Part shown: positions 1 through 7,504 of the stretch, in pieces
Layout of the letters: the number at the start of each line of letters is the position of its first letter
Numbering within the stretch: position 1 is the stretch's first letter
Assembly (NCBI RefSeq): GCF_010095445.2
Contig: NZ_WFGV02000061.1
Span: 1 to 34,279, forward strand
Direction of reading: 5' to 3'
DNA from: Pseudomonas sp. TNT3
Lineage (GTDB): Bacteria; Pseudomonadota; Gammaproteobacteria; Pseudomonadales; Pseudomonadaceae
DNA length: 34,279 bases
Position numbers and translations under genes: made by a program
Notes under the pieces: model-generated
What the model was told of the DNA's origin: nothing
What the model saw: the letters and a program-made list of their open reading frames with translations, nothing else
Databases searched by the model: none

Positions 1-59
1 TCCACAACCAAGCGAATGGCCTCTGCTTTTTGCTCTGACGTGACAACCCGATAACCCAT
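1..59 (-). CDS. Partial N-terminus of an unidentified protein, cut by the window edge
   Basis: An ATG at 59-57 opens a minus-strand frame that stays open to base 1, giving 19 residues that begin MGYRVVTSEQKAEAIRLVV. A good ribosome binding site (AAGGA, spacing about 6) lies just upstream, so I take it as a real start. The EQKAEAIRLV stretch is reminiscent of the first helix of transposase OrfA or helix-turn-helix proteins, but 19 residues are too few to assign a family. Confidence 0.45.
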   Translation of the reverse strand, partial: MGYRVVTSEQKAEAIRLVV

Positions 60-116
60 GATGCTTCCTTAGATCGACGCTCCTACATCATGGTCTAAAA
101 AAATTCGACCGCAACA

Positions 117-180
117 CGGCAGCTCCTTCAGGAAACGCATTCCAATGCAGGAGCTGCCGCAAGCTGCGATCTTTTGATGT
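117..180. repeat. Pseudomonas intergenic repeat (REP-like)
   Basis: Perfect 11-bp inverted arms (CGGCAGCTCCT at 117-127 and its complement at 149-159) are followed by GCAAGCTGCGATCTTTTGA at 159-177. I recognise this string as a recurring intergenic repeat of the P. fluorescens group. It lies between the DUF2383 gene terminator and the gene at the left edge. Confidence 0.7.
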
Positions 181-210
181 AAAAAACGCCTGATTAACAG
201 GCGTTTTTTT
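179..210 (-). terminator. Rho-independent terminator of the DUF2383 gene
   Basis: AAAAAACGCCTG (181-192), a 5-base loop and CAGGCGTTTTTTT (198-210) form a strong stem flanked by A and T tracts on both sides. It could stop transcription in either direction. It sits 15 bases past the stop codon of the minus-strand DUF2383 gene. Confidence 0.9.
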
Positions 211-225
211 ATCGGCTACGAACCC

Positions 226-693
226 TTACGAACGGGCGCGAGCCTGATTACGCAGGGCTTTCACCTGGTCATGATTGCGTTGCACGCCGTGGTACTGACG
301 TTCAACCAGATCACGAATACCGACCAGGTTGTGCTTGTTGATTTTTTCGATGGCTTCTTTGTAAGCCTTCAGTGCATGGTCTTCACCGCGCTCGGCTTCG
401 TTCAACACGGCTTCTTCGTCCTTGCCGGTGAACATCGACTTCACGTCTACCCAACGGCGGTGCAGGTCACCACTCACACTGGTAGAGGTTTCCGGATCGC
501 CCCCCATTGAACGCACGGCAGACTGCAGTTCAGCAGCAGCGGTTGCACAATCGGCAGAACGAGTCACGAACAGGGTTTTGAGTTCTGGGTGCTTGATGTC
601 TTCGGCGCAAGTCTTGAACCCTTCCTGACCGTCTTTGCAGGTTTCAATCAGGTCGTTGAGTACAGAGATGGCTTCTTTATTCATGTCGGTCAT
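226..693 (-). CDS. DUF2383 / PA2169-family four-helix-bundle protein
   Basis: A 155-residue, highly charged, almost entirely helical protein without signal peptide or membrane segment. It matches the DUF2383 (PA2169-type) family, which has a ferritin-like four-helix bundle of about 150 residues. Sequences such as KDGQEGFKTCAEDI (about residues 20-33) and AERGEDHALKAYKEAI (about 100-115) are typical. Family members are often stress or stationary-phase proteins; no biochemical reaction is established to my knowledge. The start is supported by AAGGA at 8-base spacing. The gene is monocistronic, closed by a strong hairpin terminator, and diverges from the DUF3820 gene. A 16-bp perfect palindrome lies 30-45 bases upstream of its start. 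Function is unknown; the family call is confident. Confidence 0.88.
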   Translation of the reverse strand: MTDMNKEAISVLNDLIETCKDGQEGFKTCAEDIKHPELKTLFVTRSADCATAAAELQSAVRSMGGDPETSTSVSGDLHRRWVDVKSMFTGKDEEAVLNEAERGEDHALKAYKEAIEKINKHNLVGIRDLVERQYHGVQRNHDQVKALRNQARARS

Positions 694-722
694 TTTTCAA
701 TTCCTTGCGGGTTGATGAAAGA

Positions 723-738
723 TGCAATAGCTATTGCA
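723..738. promoter_or_regulatory. 16-bp perfect palindrome in the divergent intergenic region
   Basis: TGCAATAGCTATTGCA is a perfect palindrome 30-45 bases before the DUF2383 start codon, a position that suits an operator or a site overlapping a promoter. The rest of 694-897 is AT-rich around 757-800 and holds a second short palindrome, CTGCATGCAG, at 844-853. No binding protein is assigned. Confidence 0.4.
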
Positions 739-897
739 CCCTGCATGCCAGCTTTGGAAATACAAATTAATCGTTATTTATCAATAAGTTATGTTTTAAC
801 TGTAAATCTGCATCCGCGTGTTTTGCATGATCTGTCATTTGGCCTGCATGCAGAATGCCTGTATTTTCCAGACTGACTGAATCAAGACGACCTATCG

Positions 898-1134
898 ATG
901 AACCCGGAAAAGCTCGAACTGTTGATCACCCGCGAAATGCCCTTCGGCAAATACAAAGGTCGGATCATTGCCGACCTGCCCGGCCAATACCTGAACTGGT
1001 TCGCCCGTGAAGGTTTTCCTCATGGTGAATTGGGTGGCTTGCTGGCCTTGATGCAGGAAATCGATCACAACGGTCTATCGGACCTGCTCGAACCGCTGCG
1101 CGCCAAGCATGGCAGACCTGCCCCGCGCCACTGA
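898..1134 (+). CDS. DUF3820 family protein
   Basis: A 78-residue cytosolic protein with the DUF3820 hallmark near the N-terminus, MPFGKYKGRIIADLP (residues about 14-28), followed by YLNWFAREGFP. The Pfam entry carries the label putative quorum-sensing-regulated virulence factor from a P. aeruginosa member; that label should not be read as a proven function. Length matches the family. The next gene starts 38 bases after its stop on the same strand, so the two are probably co-transcribed. The start has no strong Shine-Dalgarno, but the conserved block begins 14 residues in, which fits this ATG. Confidence 0.85.
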   Translation: MNPEKLELLITREMPFGKYKGRIIADLPGQYLNWFAREGFPHGELGGLLALMQEIDHNGLSDLLEPLRAKHGRPAPRH

Positions 1135-1172
1135 TCCGGCAATACCCTGACCTACGCCCTATCGAGAAGCCC

Positions 1173-2354
1173 ATGCCCGATAACACCCTGCGCGCCCGCG
1201 ATGAAGACTTCTGGGAAACCTTTGCCGACCGCTACGCGGTCGAACCTGGCCCGATAAACCTGGAAAACGGTTACTTCGGTCGCATGTCGCGCACGGTGGT
1301 CGAGGAGTTTCAGCGCAACATCGAATTGATCAATCGCAGCAACTCGGTGCACGTGCGTCGGCGGTTTGAACTGGGCGAGAGCCTGGACATTCGCGCCCAG
1401 CTTGCCGAGATGGTGGGTGTACGTGCGCAAACCATCGCCCTTACCCACAACGCAACAGATGGCTTGCAATCGCTGATCCGCAACTACAACCGCCTGCAGC
1501 CGGGTGATCAGGTTCTGATCAGCGACCTGGAATACGACACCGTCAAAGGCGCCATGCGTTGGCTGGCGCGCCATCGCGGTGTTGAAGTCATCGAGATTGA
1601 CCACCCTCACCCGGCCACCTTTGACAACTTACTGGCCAGCTATCGTGAGGCGTTCGCGCGCCATCCAGGACTCAAGCTGATGGCCCTGACGCACGTCACC
1701 CATCGCACCGGACTGGTCATGCCGGTACAGGCCATCGCCGCCGCGGCCAAGGAGCATGGGATCGACGTGATCCTTGATGGCGCTCATGCGCTCGGGCAGA
1801 TTGCATTCGATCTCGAAGCGCTGGGTATCGCCTTCGCGGGCTTCAACCTGCACAAATGGATCGGTGCACCGCTGACGCTGGGCTTTATGTACATCGCCGA
1901 GCAGCGTCTGGCCGATATCGATCCGGACATGGGCGAGATGCACTTTGCGATCAACGACATTCGCGCACGTACGTCCTACAGCACGCCCAATATCCCGGCA
2001 CTGATGACGCTGCCGCTGGTGTTTGAAGAGCACCAGTCCATGGGCGGCTCCCCGGCGAAGGGATCGCGGTTGAATTACCTGCGCAACCAGTGGGTGAAGG
2101 CCGTGCGCGACCTGCCCGGTATCGAAGTCATGACCCCGGATGATCCCCGCCTGTACTGCGGCATCACCGCGATGCGCTTCACCCGGCACACCGATCAGCA
2201 GGTCATGGCCGAGCGGCTCCTCAATGAGTACAACCTGTTTACCGTGGTGCGTACGGGCGCGGCGTGCGGGCCTTGTATCCGGATTACACCGGGGCTAACC
2301 ACGACGGCAGCGGAGATGGCGTTGCTGGTCCGGGCGCTGGATGAACTGCGCTGA
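1173..2354 (+). CDS. Class V aminotransferase-fold PLP-dependent enzyme
   Basis: A 393-residue cytosolic fold-type I PLP enzyme of the aminotransferase class V group (cysteine desulfurase, isopenicillin-N epimerase and related enzymes). Visible landmarks are HNATDGLQSL (about 92-101, phosphate-binding turn), DVILDGAHALGQI (about 198-210, with D202 contacting the PLP ring nitrogen) and FNLHKWIGAP (about 224-233), whose K228 should form the Schiff base with PLP. The order and spacing are normal and the protein looks intact. The best family neighbours are isopenicillin-N-epimerase-like proteins of unknown substrate, so neither a desulfurase nor an epimerase reaction can be asserted. It probably forms an operon with the DUF3820 gene. 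The ribosome binding site is weak (GAGAAG). The gene ends just before a long REP-type inverted repeat. Confidence 0.9.
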   Translation: MPDNTLRARDEDFWETFADRYAVEPGPINLENGYFGRMSRTVVEEFQRNIELINRSNSVHVRRRFELGESLDIRAQLAEMVGVRAQTIALTHNATDGLQSLIRNYNRLQPGDQVLISDLEYDTVKGAMRWLARHRGVEVIEIDHPHPATFDNLLASYREAFARHPGLKLMALTHVTHRTGLVMPVQAIAAAAKEHGIDVILDGAHALGQIAFDLEALGIAFAGFNLHKWIGAPLTLGFMYIAEQRLADIDPDMGEMHFAINDIRARTSYSTPNIPALMTLPLVFEEHQSMGGSPAKGSRLNYLRNQWVKAVRDLPGIEVMTPDDPRLYCGITAMRFTRHTDQQVMAERLLNEYNLFTVVRTGAACGPCIRITPGLTTTAAEMALLVRALDELR

Positions 2355-2375
2355 TGTCTGCGGGTGACCACCTCT

Positions 2376-2505
2376 GTAGCAGCTGGCGAAGCCTGCGTCC
2401 GGCTGCGCAGCAGTCGTAATCCAGTGCACGCAGTGTGTCAGGTAAATCCTACATTCTGGTTTTACGGCTGCTACGCAGCCGGACGCAGGCTTCGCCAGCT
2501 GCTAC
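2376..2505. repeat. Paired REP-type inverted repeat (REPIN-like)
   Basis: Two perfect complementary 32-base arms (2376-2407 and 2474-2505) flank 66 bases. The arms begin GTAGCAGCTGGCGAAGCC. It sits between the PLP enzyme gene and the 3' end of eda, where transcripts converge, and could also act as a bidirectional transcript end. Confidence 0.85.
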
Positions 2506-2538
2506 AAAAAGCGTGTCGGCAGCCACAATACTCAAGGC

Positions 2539-2571
2539 AAAAAAAAACGGTGCACCGACCAAGCGCACCGT
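2539..2571 (-). terminator. Rho-independent terminator of the zwf-pgl-eda operon
   Basis: Read on the minus strand, ACGGTGC, an 11-base loop and GCACCGT are followed by a run of nine T. It begins about 38 bases after the eda stop codon. Confidence 0.8.
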
Positions 2572-2608
2572 AAAGCCGTAGAACACACAACGAAGTGTTT
2601 GGGATTGA

Positions 2609-3274
2609 TCAGTCCAGCAGCGCCAAAGCCTCGGCGGTGCATTCCTGAATGCGGGCCCAGTCGCCGTTCTTTATCCATTCCGGATCAAGCATCCAGCTAC
2701 CGCCCACGCACATCACGTTTTTCAACGCCATGTAGCTCTTGATGTTGGCAGGGCTGACGCCGCCAGTCGGGCAGAATTTCACTTCGCCGAACGGGCCACC
2801 CAAGGCCTTGATGGCCGCGACGCCGCCGCTGACTTCCGCCGGGAACAGCTTGAAGCGGCGATAACCCAGGCCGTAGCCTTCCATGATGCCCGACGCGTTG
2901 CTGATGCCTGGCAACAGCGGAATCGGGCTGTCGACACTGGCTTCGAGCAGATCACGGGTAATGCCCGGGGTAACGATGAACTGCGAACCGGCCGCTTCGG
3001 CCGCTGCCAGCATGCTGCGATCCAGCACGGTACCGGCACCGGTCACCAGCTCCGGACGCTGCTCGCGCAAAATCTGGATGGCTTTGAGGCCGAACTGCGA
3101 ACGCAGGGTCACTTCCAGGGCGGTCAGGCCACCGGCAGCCAGGGCATCGGCCAGGGGCAGAACGTCCTGTTCGCGAGCGATGGTAATCACCGGCAAAATC
3201 CGCGCTTTGGCGCAGAGGCTGTCTATCAGGGCAACTTTGTCCGCCATGGAAAGGGTCGGGGAAGTGTTTTTCAT
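2609..3274 (-). CDS. eda: 2-dehydro-3-deoxy-phosphogluconate (KDPG) aldolase
   Basis: Cytosolic class I aldolase that splits KDPG into pyruvate and glyceraldehyde-3-phosphate, the last step of the Entner-Doudoroff pathway. I chose the ATG at 3274 (221 residues) over one 27 bases upstream because AAGGA lies 9 bases before it and the longer form would begin within 10 bases of the pgl stop. Family landmarks are present: RILPVITI (25-32), LEVTLRS (53-59, catalytic E54 and R58), TPGI near 102, and RFKLFPAE (140-147), where K142 should be the Schiff-base lysine. It is the last gene of zwf-pgl-eda, starting 17 bases after pgl and followed by a hairpin terminator. Expression should follow HexR control at zwf. 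Intact and of normal length. Confidence 0.97.
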   Translation of the reverse strand: MKNTSPTLSMADKVALIDSLCAKARILPVITIAREQDVLPLADALAAGGLTALEVTLRSQFGLKAIQILREQRPELVTGAGTVLDRSMLAAAEAAGSQFIVTPGITRDLLEASVDSPIPLLPGISNASGIMEGYGLGYRRFKLFPAEVSGGVAAIKALGGPFGEVKFCPTGGVSPANIKSYMALKNVMCVGGSWMLDPEWIKNGDWARIQECTAEALALLD

Positions 3275-3291
3275 AGCGGCTGATCCTTGGC

Positions 3292-4005
3292 TCATGGGCA
3301 CCAGTAAATCTCTAACGTAGGTTGCAGAAACGCGCGAATCGGCATGGCGGCGACATCGTCACCGGCCAATGCGGCACTGAGGGTGGTCAGCTTGGACTGA
3401 CCGGAAATCGATAGAACAGTGTTCTTGGCCGAAGCCAGCAACGCACGACTCATGGTCAGGCGTTGATGCGGAACAGTCGGCGCCAGCATCGGATAGCAAC
3501 GACGTGCACCGTCGACTTTCAGCGCGTCGGCCAGGTTCGGACTGTTGGGGAATAGCGAGGCGGTGTGGCCGTCGTCGCCCATGCCCAGAATCAGCACATC
3601 GATGGGTGGCAGCTCGGCGAGCAAGCGATCGGCCTGCTCGGCGGCCAGTTCAAGGCTGGCGGTAGCGCTGTACAGACTCAGAAACTTCGCCTTCGCCGCC
3701 GGACCTTGCAACAGGTAACGCTTGAGCAAACCGGCATTGCTGTCGGCATGTTCCACCGGCACCCAGCGCTCGTCGGCCAGGGTCACGACAACCTTGGACC
3801 AGTCCAGCGGCTGTTTGGCCAGGTGCTGGAAAAACGCCACCGGGCTGCGCCCACCCGAGACCACCAATGTGGCGGTGCCAGTGGCATCGATGGCTTCGCT
3901 CAGTTGTCTGGCAACGGTCAGTGCCAGGCCTTCAGCCAGCAACACCGGGCTCTTGAACTCATGAGCGCTGACGCCCTGAGGCAGTTTCAATTTAGATATC
4001 GCCAT
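3292..4005 (-). CDS. pgl: 6-phosphogluconolactonase (DevB/Pgl type)
   Basis: Hydrolyses 6-phosphoglucono-lactone from Zwf to 6-phosphogluconate in the cytosol. The 237-residue form starting at 4005 is preferred to a start 15 bases upstream because GGAGGT lies 6 bases before it. The start overlaps the zwf stop by 14 bases, indicating translational coupling. Family motifs, in order: VVSGGRSP (48-55), LADERWVP (76-83) and GMGDDGHTASLFP (141-153), the last being the signature of the DevB/glucosamine-6-phosphate-isomerase-like fold. Length is normal. It is the middle gene of zwf-pgl-eda and should share the zwf promoter. Confidence 0.95.
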   Translation of the reverse strand: MAISKLKLPQGVSAHEFKSPVLLAEGLALTVARQLSEAIDATGTATLVVSGGRSPVAFFQHLAKQPLDWSKVVVTLADERWVPVEHADSNAGLLKRYLLQGPAAKAKFLSLYSATASLELAAEQADRLLAELPPIDVLILGMGDDGHTASLFPNSPNLADALKVDGARRCYPMLAPTVPHQRLTMSRALLASAKNTVLSISGQSKLTTLSAALAGDDVAAMPIRAFLQPTLEIYWCP

Positions 4006-5461
4006 ACCACGACCTCCCATCCCGCGTGATCAGTGCAATGGAACTCATCGGTCCCCAGGACCCGGCCGCGTACGGCTTGGGCGCATCACCGGATTTTTTC
4101 CACCCGGCGATCAACTGGTCGCACCACTTCCACGCGGCTTCGATTTCATCTTTACGGACAAACAGGTTCTGATTGCCGCGCATCACTTCCAGCAACAACC
4201 GCTCGTAGGCATCGGGGATCCGAGCGCTGCGATAGGTGTCGGAAAAATTCAGCTGCAACGGACCGCTGCGCAGCTGCATGCCCTTGTCCAGGCCTTGTTC
4301 CTTGGTCATCACACGCAAGGAAATACCTTCGTCCGGTTGCAGGCGGATGATCAGTTTGTTGCTGATCTGCAGGCGCTGTTCCGGGGCGAAGATGTAGTGG
4401 GACGGTTCCTTGAAGTGGATGACGATCTGCGAGAGCTTTTGCGGCATGCGCTTGCCCGTGCGCAGGTAAAACGGCACACCGGCCCAACGCCAGTTGCGGA
4501 TATCGGCACGCAGCGCGACGAACGTTTCGGTATCGCTCTGGGTGTTGGAATTCGGTTCTTCCAGATAGCCCGGTACGGGTTTGCCTTCGCTGTAACCGGC
4601 GATGTACTGACCGCGCACTACCTGAGTGGTCAGGCCTTCCGGACTGATCGGCGCCAGTGCCTTGAGCACTTTGACTTTCTCATCGCGAATGCTGTCGGCG
4701 GACAGGTCGGCCGGCGGGTCCATCGCGATCAGGCAAAGCAGCTGCAACAGGTGATTCTGGATCATGTCCCGCAGCTGACCGGCCTTGTCGAAATAACCCC
4801 AGCGACCCTCGATTCCCACCTTCTCGGCCACGGTGATTTCCACGTGGGAGATGTAGTTCTGGTTCCACTGGGTTTCGAACAGGCTGTTGGCGAAGCGCAG
4901 GGCGATGAGGTTCTGGACGGTTTCTTTGCCCAGGTAGTGGTCGATGCGGTAGGTGCGGTTCTCCGGGAAGAACTGCGCCACGGCGTCGTTGACCTTGCGC
5001 GAGGATTCCAGGTCCGAGCCGATGGGCTTTTCCAGCACGACGCGGGTGTTTTCGGCCAGGCCGACCCTTGCCAGGTTCTCGCAGATCGCGCCATACACAG
5101 CGGCCGGCGTGGCGAAATAAGCAATCACTCGTTGCGCGGTGCCGGCCTGTTCGGCCAGGGCGACGTAATCGTCAGCCTTGAGGAAGTCGACGTGCAGGTA
5201 GCTCAAACGGGCAAGGAAGCGTTCAACGACGGTTTCGTCCAGTTCTGCGGCACCGACATAACGGCGCAGCTCGGTGGCGATGAGCGCCAGGTGCTCCTGC
5301 TCGCTGCCAGGCTCACGGGCCAGGGCGATAATGCGTGTGTCCTCGTGCAACAGGCCCGCGCCATCGAGTTGATAGAGCGCTGGAAACAGCTTGCGCAAGG
5401 CCAGATCGCCGAGGGCGCCGAACAAGGCAAAGGTGCACGGTTCAACCGTAATCGAAGGCAT
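3992..5461 (-). CDS. zwf: Glucose-6-phosphate 1-dehydrogenase
   Basis: Oxidises glucose-6-phosphate to 6-phosphoglucono-lactone with NAD(P)+, feeding the Entner-Doudoroff and pentose-phosphate pathways. At 489 residues it has the usual length. Landmarks: FALFGALGDLALRKLFP (11-27, nucleotide-binding loop, with ALG where many homologues have ASG), EKPIG (144-148) and RIDHYLGKE (172-180), the substrate-binding and catalytic signature. The start codon has only a weak ribosome binding site. It is the first gene of the zwf-pgl-eda operon, divergent from hexR across 230 bases. A HexR-like operator lies in the likely promoter 68-82 bases before the start, and a hairpin lies in the leader; both are listed separately. 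Confidence 0.97.
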   Translation of the reverse strand: MPSITVEPCTFALFGALGDLALRKLFPALYQLDGAGLLHEDTRIIALAREPGSEQEHLALIATELRRYVGAAELDETVVERFLARLSYLHVDFLKADDYVALAEQAGTAQRVIAYFATPAAVYGAICENLARVGLAENTRVVLEKPIGSDLESSRKVNDAVAQFFPENRTYRIDHYLGKETVQNLIALRFANSLFETQWNQNYISHVEITVAEKVGIEGRWGYFDKAGQLRDMIQNHLLQLLCLIAMDPPADLSADSIRDEKVKVLKALAPISPEGLTTQVVRGQYIAGYSEGKPVPGYLEEPNSNTQSDTETFVALRADIRNWRWAGVPFYLRTGKRMPQKLSQIVIHFKEPSHYIFAPEQRLQISNKLIIRLQPDEGISLRVMTKEQGLDKGMQLRSGPLQLNFSDTYRSARIPDAYERLLLEVMRGNQNLFVRKDEIEAAWKWCDQLIAGWKKSGDAPKPYAAGSWGPMSSIALITRDGRSWYGDI

Positions 5462-5493
5462 GATGTTTGTTCTTTTATCAAGTTAAGCTACAA

Positions 5494-5512
5494 ATACCTT
5501 TTTTTAAGGTAT
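5494..5512. other. Short hairpin between zwf start and its promoter
   Basis: ATACCTT (5494-5500), TTTTT and AAGGTAT (5506-5512) form a perfect 7-bp stem. On the minus strand it lies 33-51 bases before the zwf ATG, downstream of the inferred promoter, so it would fall in the zwf 5' leader. With few GC pairs it is a weak structure; its role is unknown. Confidence 0.5.
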
Positions 5513-5524
5513 CGCTCAAGAGAA

Positions 5525-5559
5525 AATGTAGTAATAACCACAACATTTTCGCAAAATGT
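5525..5559 (-). promoter_or_regulatory. Probable zwf promoter with HexR-type operator and nested dyads
   Basis: On the minus strand TTGCGA (5554-5549), 18 bases and TACATT (5530-5525) form a plausible sigma70 promoter. The spacer and the edge of the -10 contain TTGTGGTTATTACTA (5543-5529), which matches the reported Pseudomonas HexR operator TTGT-N7-ACAA in 7 of 8 defined bases. The same DNA also has nested dyads: ACATTTT-CGC-AAAATGT (5543-5559), and GAAAATGT paired with ACATTTTC (5522-5529 and 5543-5550). A repressor here would block RNA polymerase. The operator consensus is recalled from the literature; occupancy is inferred. Confidence 0.6.
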
Positions 5560-5629
5560 GGATTCCGAGTGGTGGTCGGTCGGAGCCATCAGTAGGATAG
5601 GCCACCGTGACCGGCCCGATCAAAGTCCC

Positions 5630-5659
5630 AATTTGCATAGCCGGGGCCCTAATTTGCAT
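5630..5659 (+). promoter_or_regulatory. Tandem AATTTGCAT repeat upstream of hexR
   Basis: AATTTGCAT occurs at 5630-5638 and again at 5651-5659, exactly 21 bases apart (two helical turns), 33-62 bases before the hexR start. The placement suits two copies of a protein bound on one face of DNA at the hexR promoter. It does not match TTGT-N7-ACAA, so HexR autoregulation is not directly supported. Confidence 0.4.
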
Positions 5660-5691
5660 TGCTCTCTTGTTTGCGGAGCTAAGGAATCAAT

Positions 5692-6561
5692 ATGGACCGC
5701 GTGCGAAATTTACTGGAACAGATCCAGAATCGCCTTGAAGACCTGAACAAGGCCGAACGCAAAGTTGCCGAAGTGATTCTGCTTAATCCACAGCAGGCCA
5801 CCCGCTTCAGCATCGCCGCCCTCGCCCAGGCCTCAAAGGTCAGCGAGCCGACGGTCAACCGTTTCTGCCGTTCCTTCGGTGTCAGCGGCTATCCCGAACT
5901 CAAGCTTCAATTGGCCCAGAGCCTGGCCAGTGGCGCGGCATACGTCAGCCGCGCGGTCGAGGCTGATGACAATCCGGAGGCCTATACCAAGAAGATCTTC
6001 GGCAGTGCCATCGCCTCTCTGGACAGCGCGTTGCAGGCCCTGGACCCGAACCTGATCAGTCGCGCCGTCGACCTGTTGATCCAGGCCCGGCAAATCCACT
6101 TCTTCGGCCTCGGCGCCTCGGCCCCGGTGGCGCTCGATGCGCAGCACAAGTTCTTCCGCTTCAACCTGGCCGTCACTGCCCATGCCGACGTGCTGATGCA
6201 GCGAATGATTGCTTCCGTGGCGCACACCGGTGAGTTGTTTGTGATCATTTCCTACACCGGCCGTACTCGCGAGCTGGTGGAAGTGGCACGCATCGCCCGG
6301 GAAAACGGCGCTTCGGTATTGGGTCTGACGGCGGAGGGATCGCCATTGGCCAAGGCCAGCACCTTGAGCCTGAACATTCCGCTGCCGGAAGACACGGACA
6401 TCTATATGCCGATGACGTCACGAATCATTCAGCTGACCGTACTGGATGTGCTGGCGACCGGCATGACATTGCGCCGCGGCGTGGACTTCCAGCCGCACCT
6501 GCGCAAGATCAAAGAGAGTTTGAATGCGAGCCGGTATCCGGTTGGGGATGAGTTCAACTAA
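5692..6561 (+). CDS. hexR: HexR, RpiR-family repressor of hexose catabolism
   Basis: A 289-residue cytosolic regulator with an N-terminal RpiR-type helix-turn-helix (about 1-78; FSIAALAQASKVSEPTVNRFCRSFG is the recognition region) and a C-terminal SIS sugar-phosphate domain (about 120-255). SIS loops HFFGLGASAP (136-145) and VIISYTGRTRE (184-194) carry serines expected to contact the effector. In Pseudomonas, HexR represses zwf-pgl-eda, edd-glk and gap-1 and is released by KDPG. The start has AAGGA at a suitable spacing. It diverges from zwf, and matching operators are seen before zwf, edd and gap in this window. It ends 38 bases before the convergent mutarotase gene, with a 16-bp-stem hairpin there. 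Intact. Confidence 0.97.
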   Translation: MDRVRNLLEQIQNRLEDLNKAERKVAEVILLNPQQATRFSIAALAQASKVSEPTVNRFCRSFGVSGYPELKLQLAQSLASGAAYVSRAVEADDNPEAYTKKIFGSAIASLDSALQALDPNLISRAVDLLIQARQIHFFGLGASAPVALDAQHKFFRFNLAVTAHADVLMQRMIASVAHTGELFVIISYTGRTRELVEVARIARENGASVLGLTAEGSPLAKASTLSLNIPLPEDTDIYMPMTSRIIQLTVLDVLATGMTLRRGVDFQPHLRKIKESLNASRYPVGDEFN

Positions 6562-6567
6562 CCCACC

Positions 6568-6603
6568 GTGATCGTTCCCACGCTCCCGCGTGGGAACGAT
6601 CAC
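6568..6603. terminator. Strong palindromic repeat acting as a likely bidirectional terminator
   Basis: Perfect 16-bp arms (6568-6583 and 6588-6603) enclose a 4-base loop. The core CGTTCCCACGC...GCGTGGGAACG is a repeat I recognise as widespread between Pseudomonas genes. It lies between the convergent hexR and mutarotase genes, and its right arm contains the mutarotase stop codon (6600-6602). There is no T-tract, so termination is inferred from position and stem strength. Confidence 0.65.
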
Positions 6604-7451
6604 CCCACCCGCGCCTGCAAACTCAGATGAGCTTTCTGCCCCGGCGCCAGGCTCCGGCTTTCGCCGCCACCGCTCGTGGCCTCAACGCAGACAAACTCGC
6701 AGACCTCATTCCAGCTCACCCCCAGCAACGGCCGCGTCCCGGGATGCCAGACCACCGTGTCCGCATCGTCGCCCGTGTCGATACACAATTCCCGCTGCCA
6801 CGCATGGTCTTTGAGCTGCAATTCGCCGTCGTGCTGGAACACCCGTTGACAACCGCCCTCCACTCGCAACTCTCCTTCCTGCTGGCACACCTGGCGATTC
6901 AACTGGTCATAACCGTGCGCCCCGTCGAGGCCAGACAGCGCTACCTCACCCACATCGCCAATACGCCAATAGGCGTGCAAAGCCTGGCTCAACTGGCACG
7001 GCAGACTGTCTTGATGTTCGGTGCTCAGACGCAAATCCATGCGCTCGCCAAGATGCGCATGCAAATCCACCTGCCAATCGCATAACTGCAGCTGCCAGTG
7101 CAGGTGCACGCCCTGTTCATCGGCGCTGCTGTCGAGCAGTTTCCAGTCAAGCAGCCGAGCCCAACCATGGGACGGCCAGGCGTTTTCGCTCGGGTGGCGG
7201 CCGTACCATGGCCAGCACACCGGGACACCGCCGCGAATCGCCCCCACGTGCGGCCACTTCGCTGCACACCAGAGCCAGGGTTTCTGCCCCTTCGGCTGGA
7301 AGTGCAACAGCTGCGCCCCCTGACGGCTGAACACCGCCTGGCACAACGGATGGTCGATCACCAACACGTCGCGCATTTGATAGCGCTCCCACGCGAACAC
7401 CGGACGTTCGCGCAAGGATTTGAAGAAGCGTTGTAGCGGATGCTCATGCAT
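6600..7451 (-). CDS. D-hexose-6-phosphate mutarotase (YeaD-like, aldose 1-epimerase family)
   Basis: A 283-residue cytosolic protein of the galactose-mutarotase fold, close to YeaD-type glucose-6-phosphate 1-epimerases that interconvert alpha and beta anomers. The signature IRGGVPVCWPWYG (72-84) is followed by PSHGWAR (94-100). H159 (SQALHAYWRIGD) and E257 (VCVEAT) sit where the catalytic His and Glu are expected. Being beside zwf/hexR and the glucose transport genes, it would supply the beta-anomer preferred by Zwf. The ATG at 7451 has AGGA 9 bases upstream. About 290 bases containing a REP pair and the oprB terminator separate it from oprB, so it probably has its own promoter. Confidence 0.9.
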   Translation of the reverse strand: MHEHPLQRFFKSLRERPVFAWERYQMRDVLVIDHPLCQAVFSRQGAQLLHFQPKGQKPWLWCAAKWPHVGAIRGGVPVCWPWYGRHPSENAWPSHGWARLLDWKLLDSSADEQGVHLHWQLQLCDWQVDLHAHLGERMDLRLSTEHQDSLPCQLSQALHAYWRIGDVGEVALSGLDGAHGYDQLNRQVCQQEGELRVEGGCQRVFQHDGELQLKDHAWQRELCIDTGDDADTVVWHPGTRPLLGVSWNEVCEFVCVEATSGGGESRSLAPGQKAHLSLQARVG

Positions 7452-7504
7452 GTGCCGCGGTCCTGGAAATCATGGGTGAACTCATATTTCTGTGTTCATC
7501 GAAC

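Noticed and set aside
4295..5746. A 483-codon plus-strand open frame antisense to zwf and running into the hexR promoter
   Set aside because: Shadow frame; zwf is fully conserved on the other strand and this frame overlaps the start of hexR.
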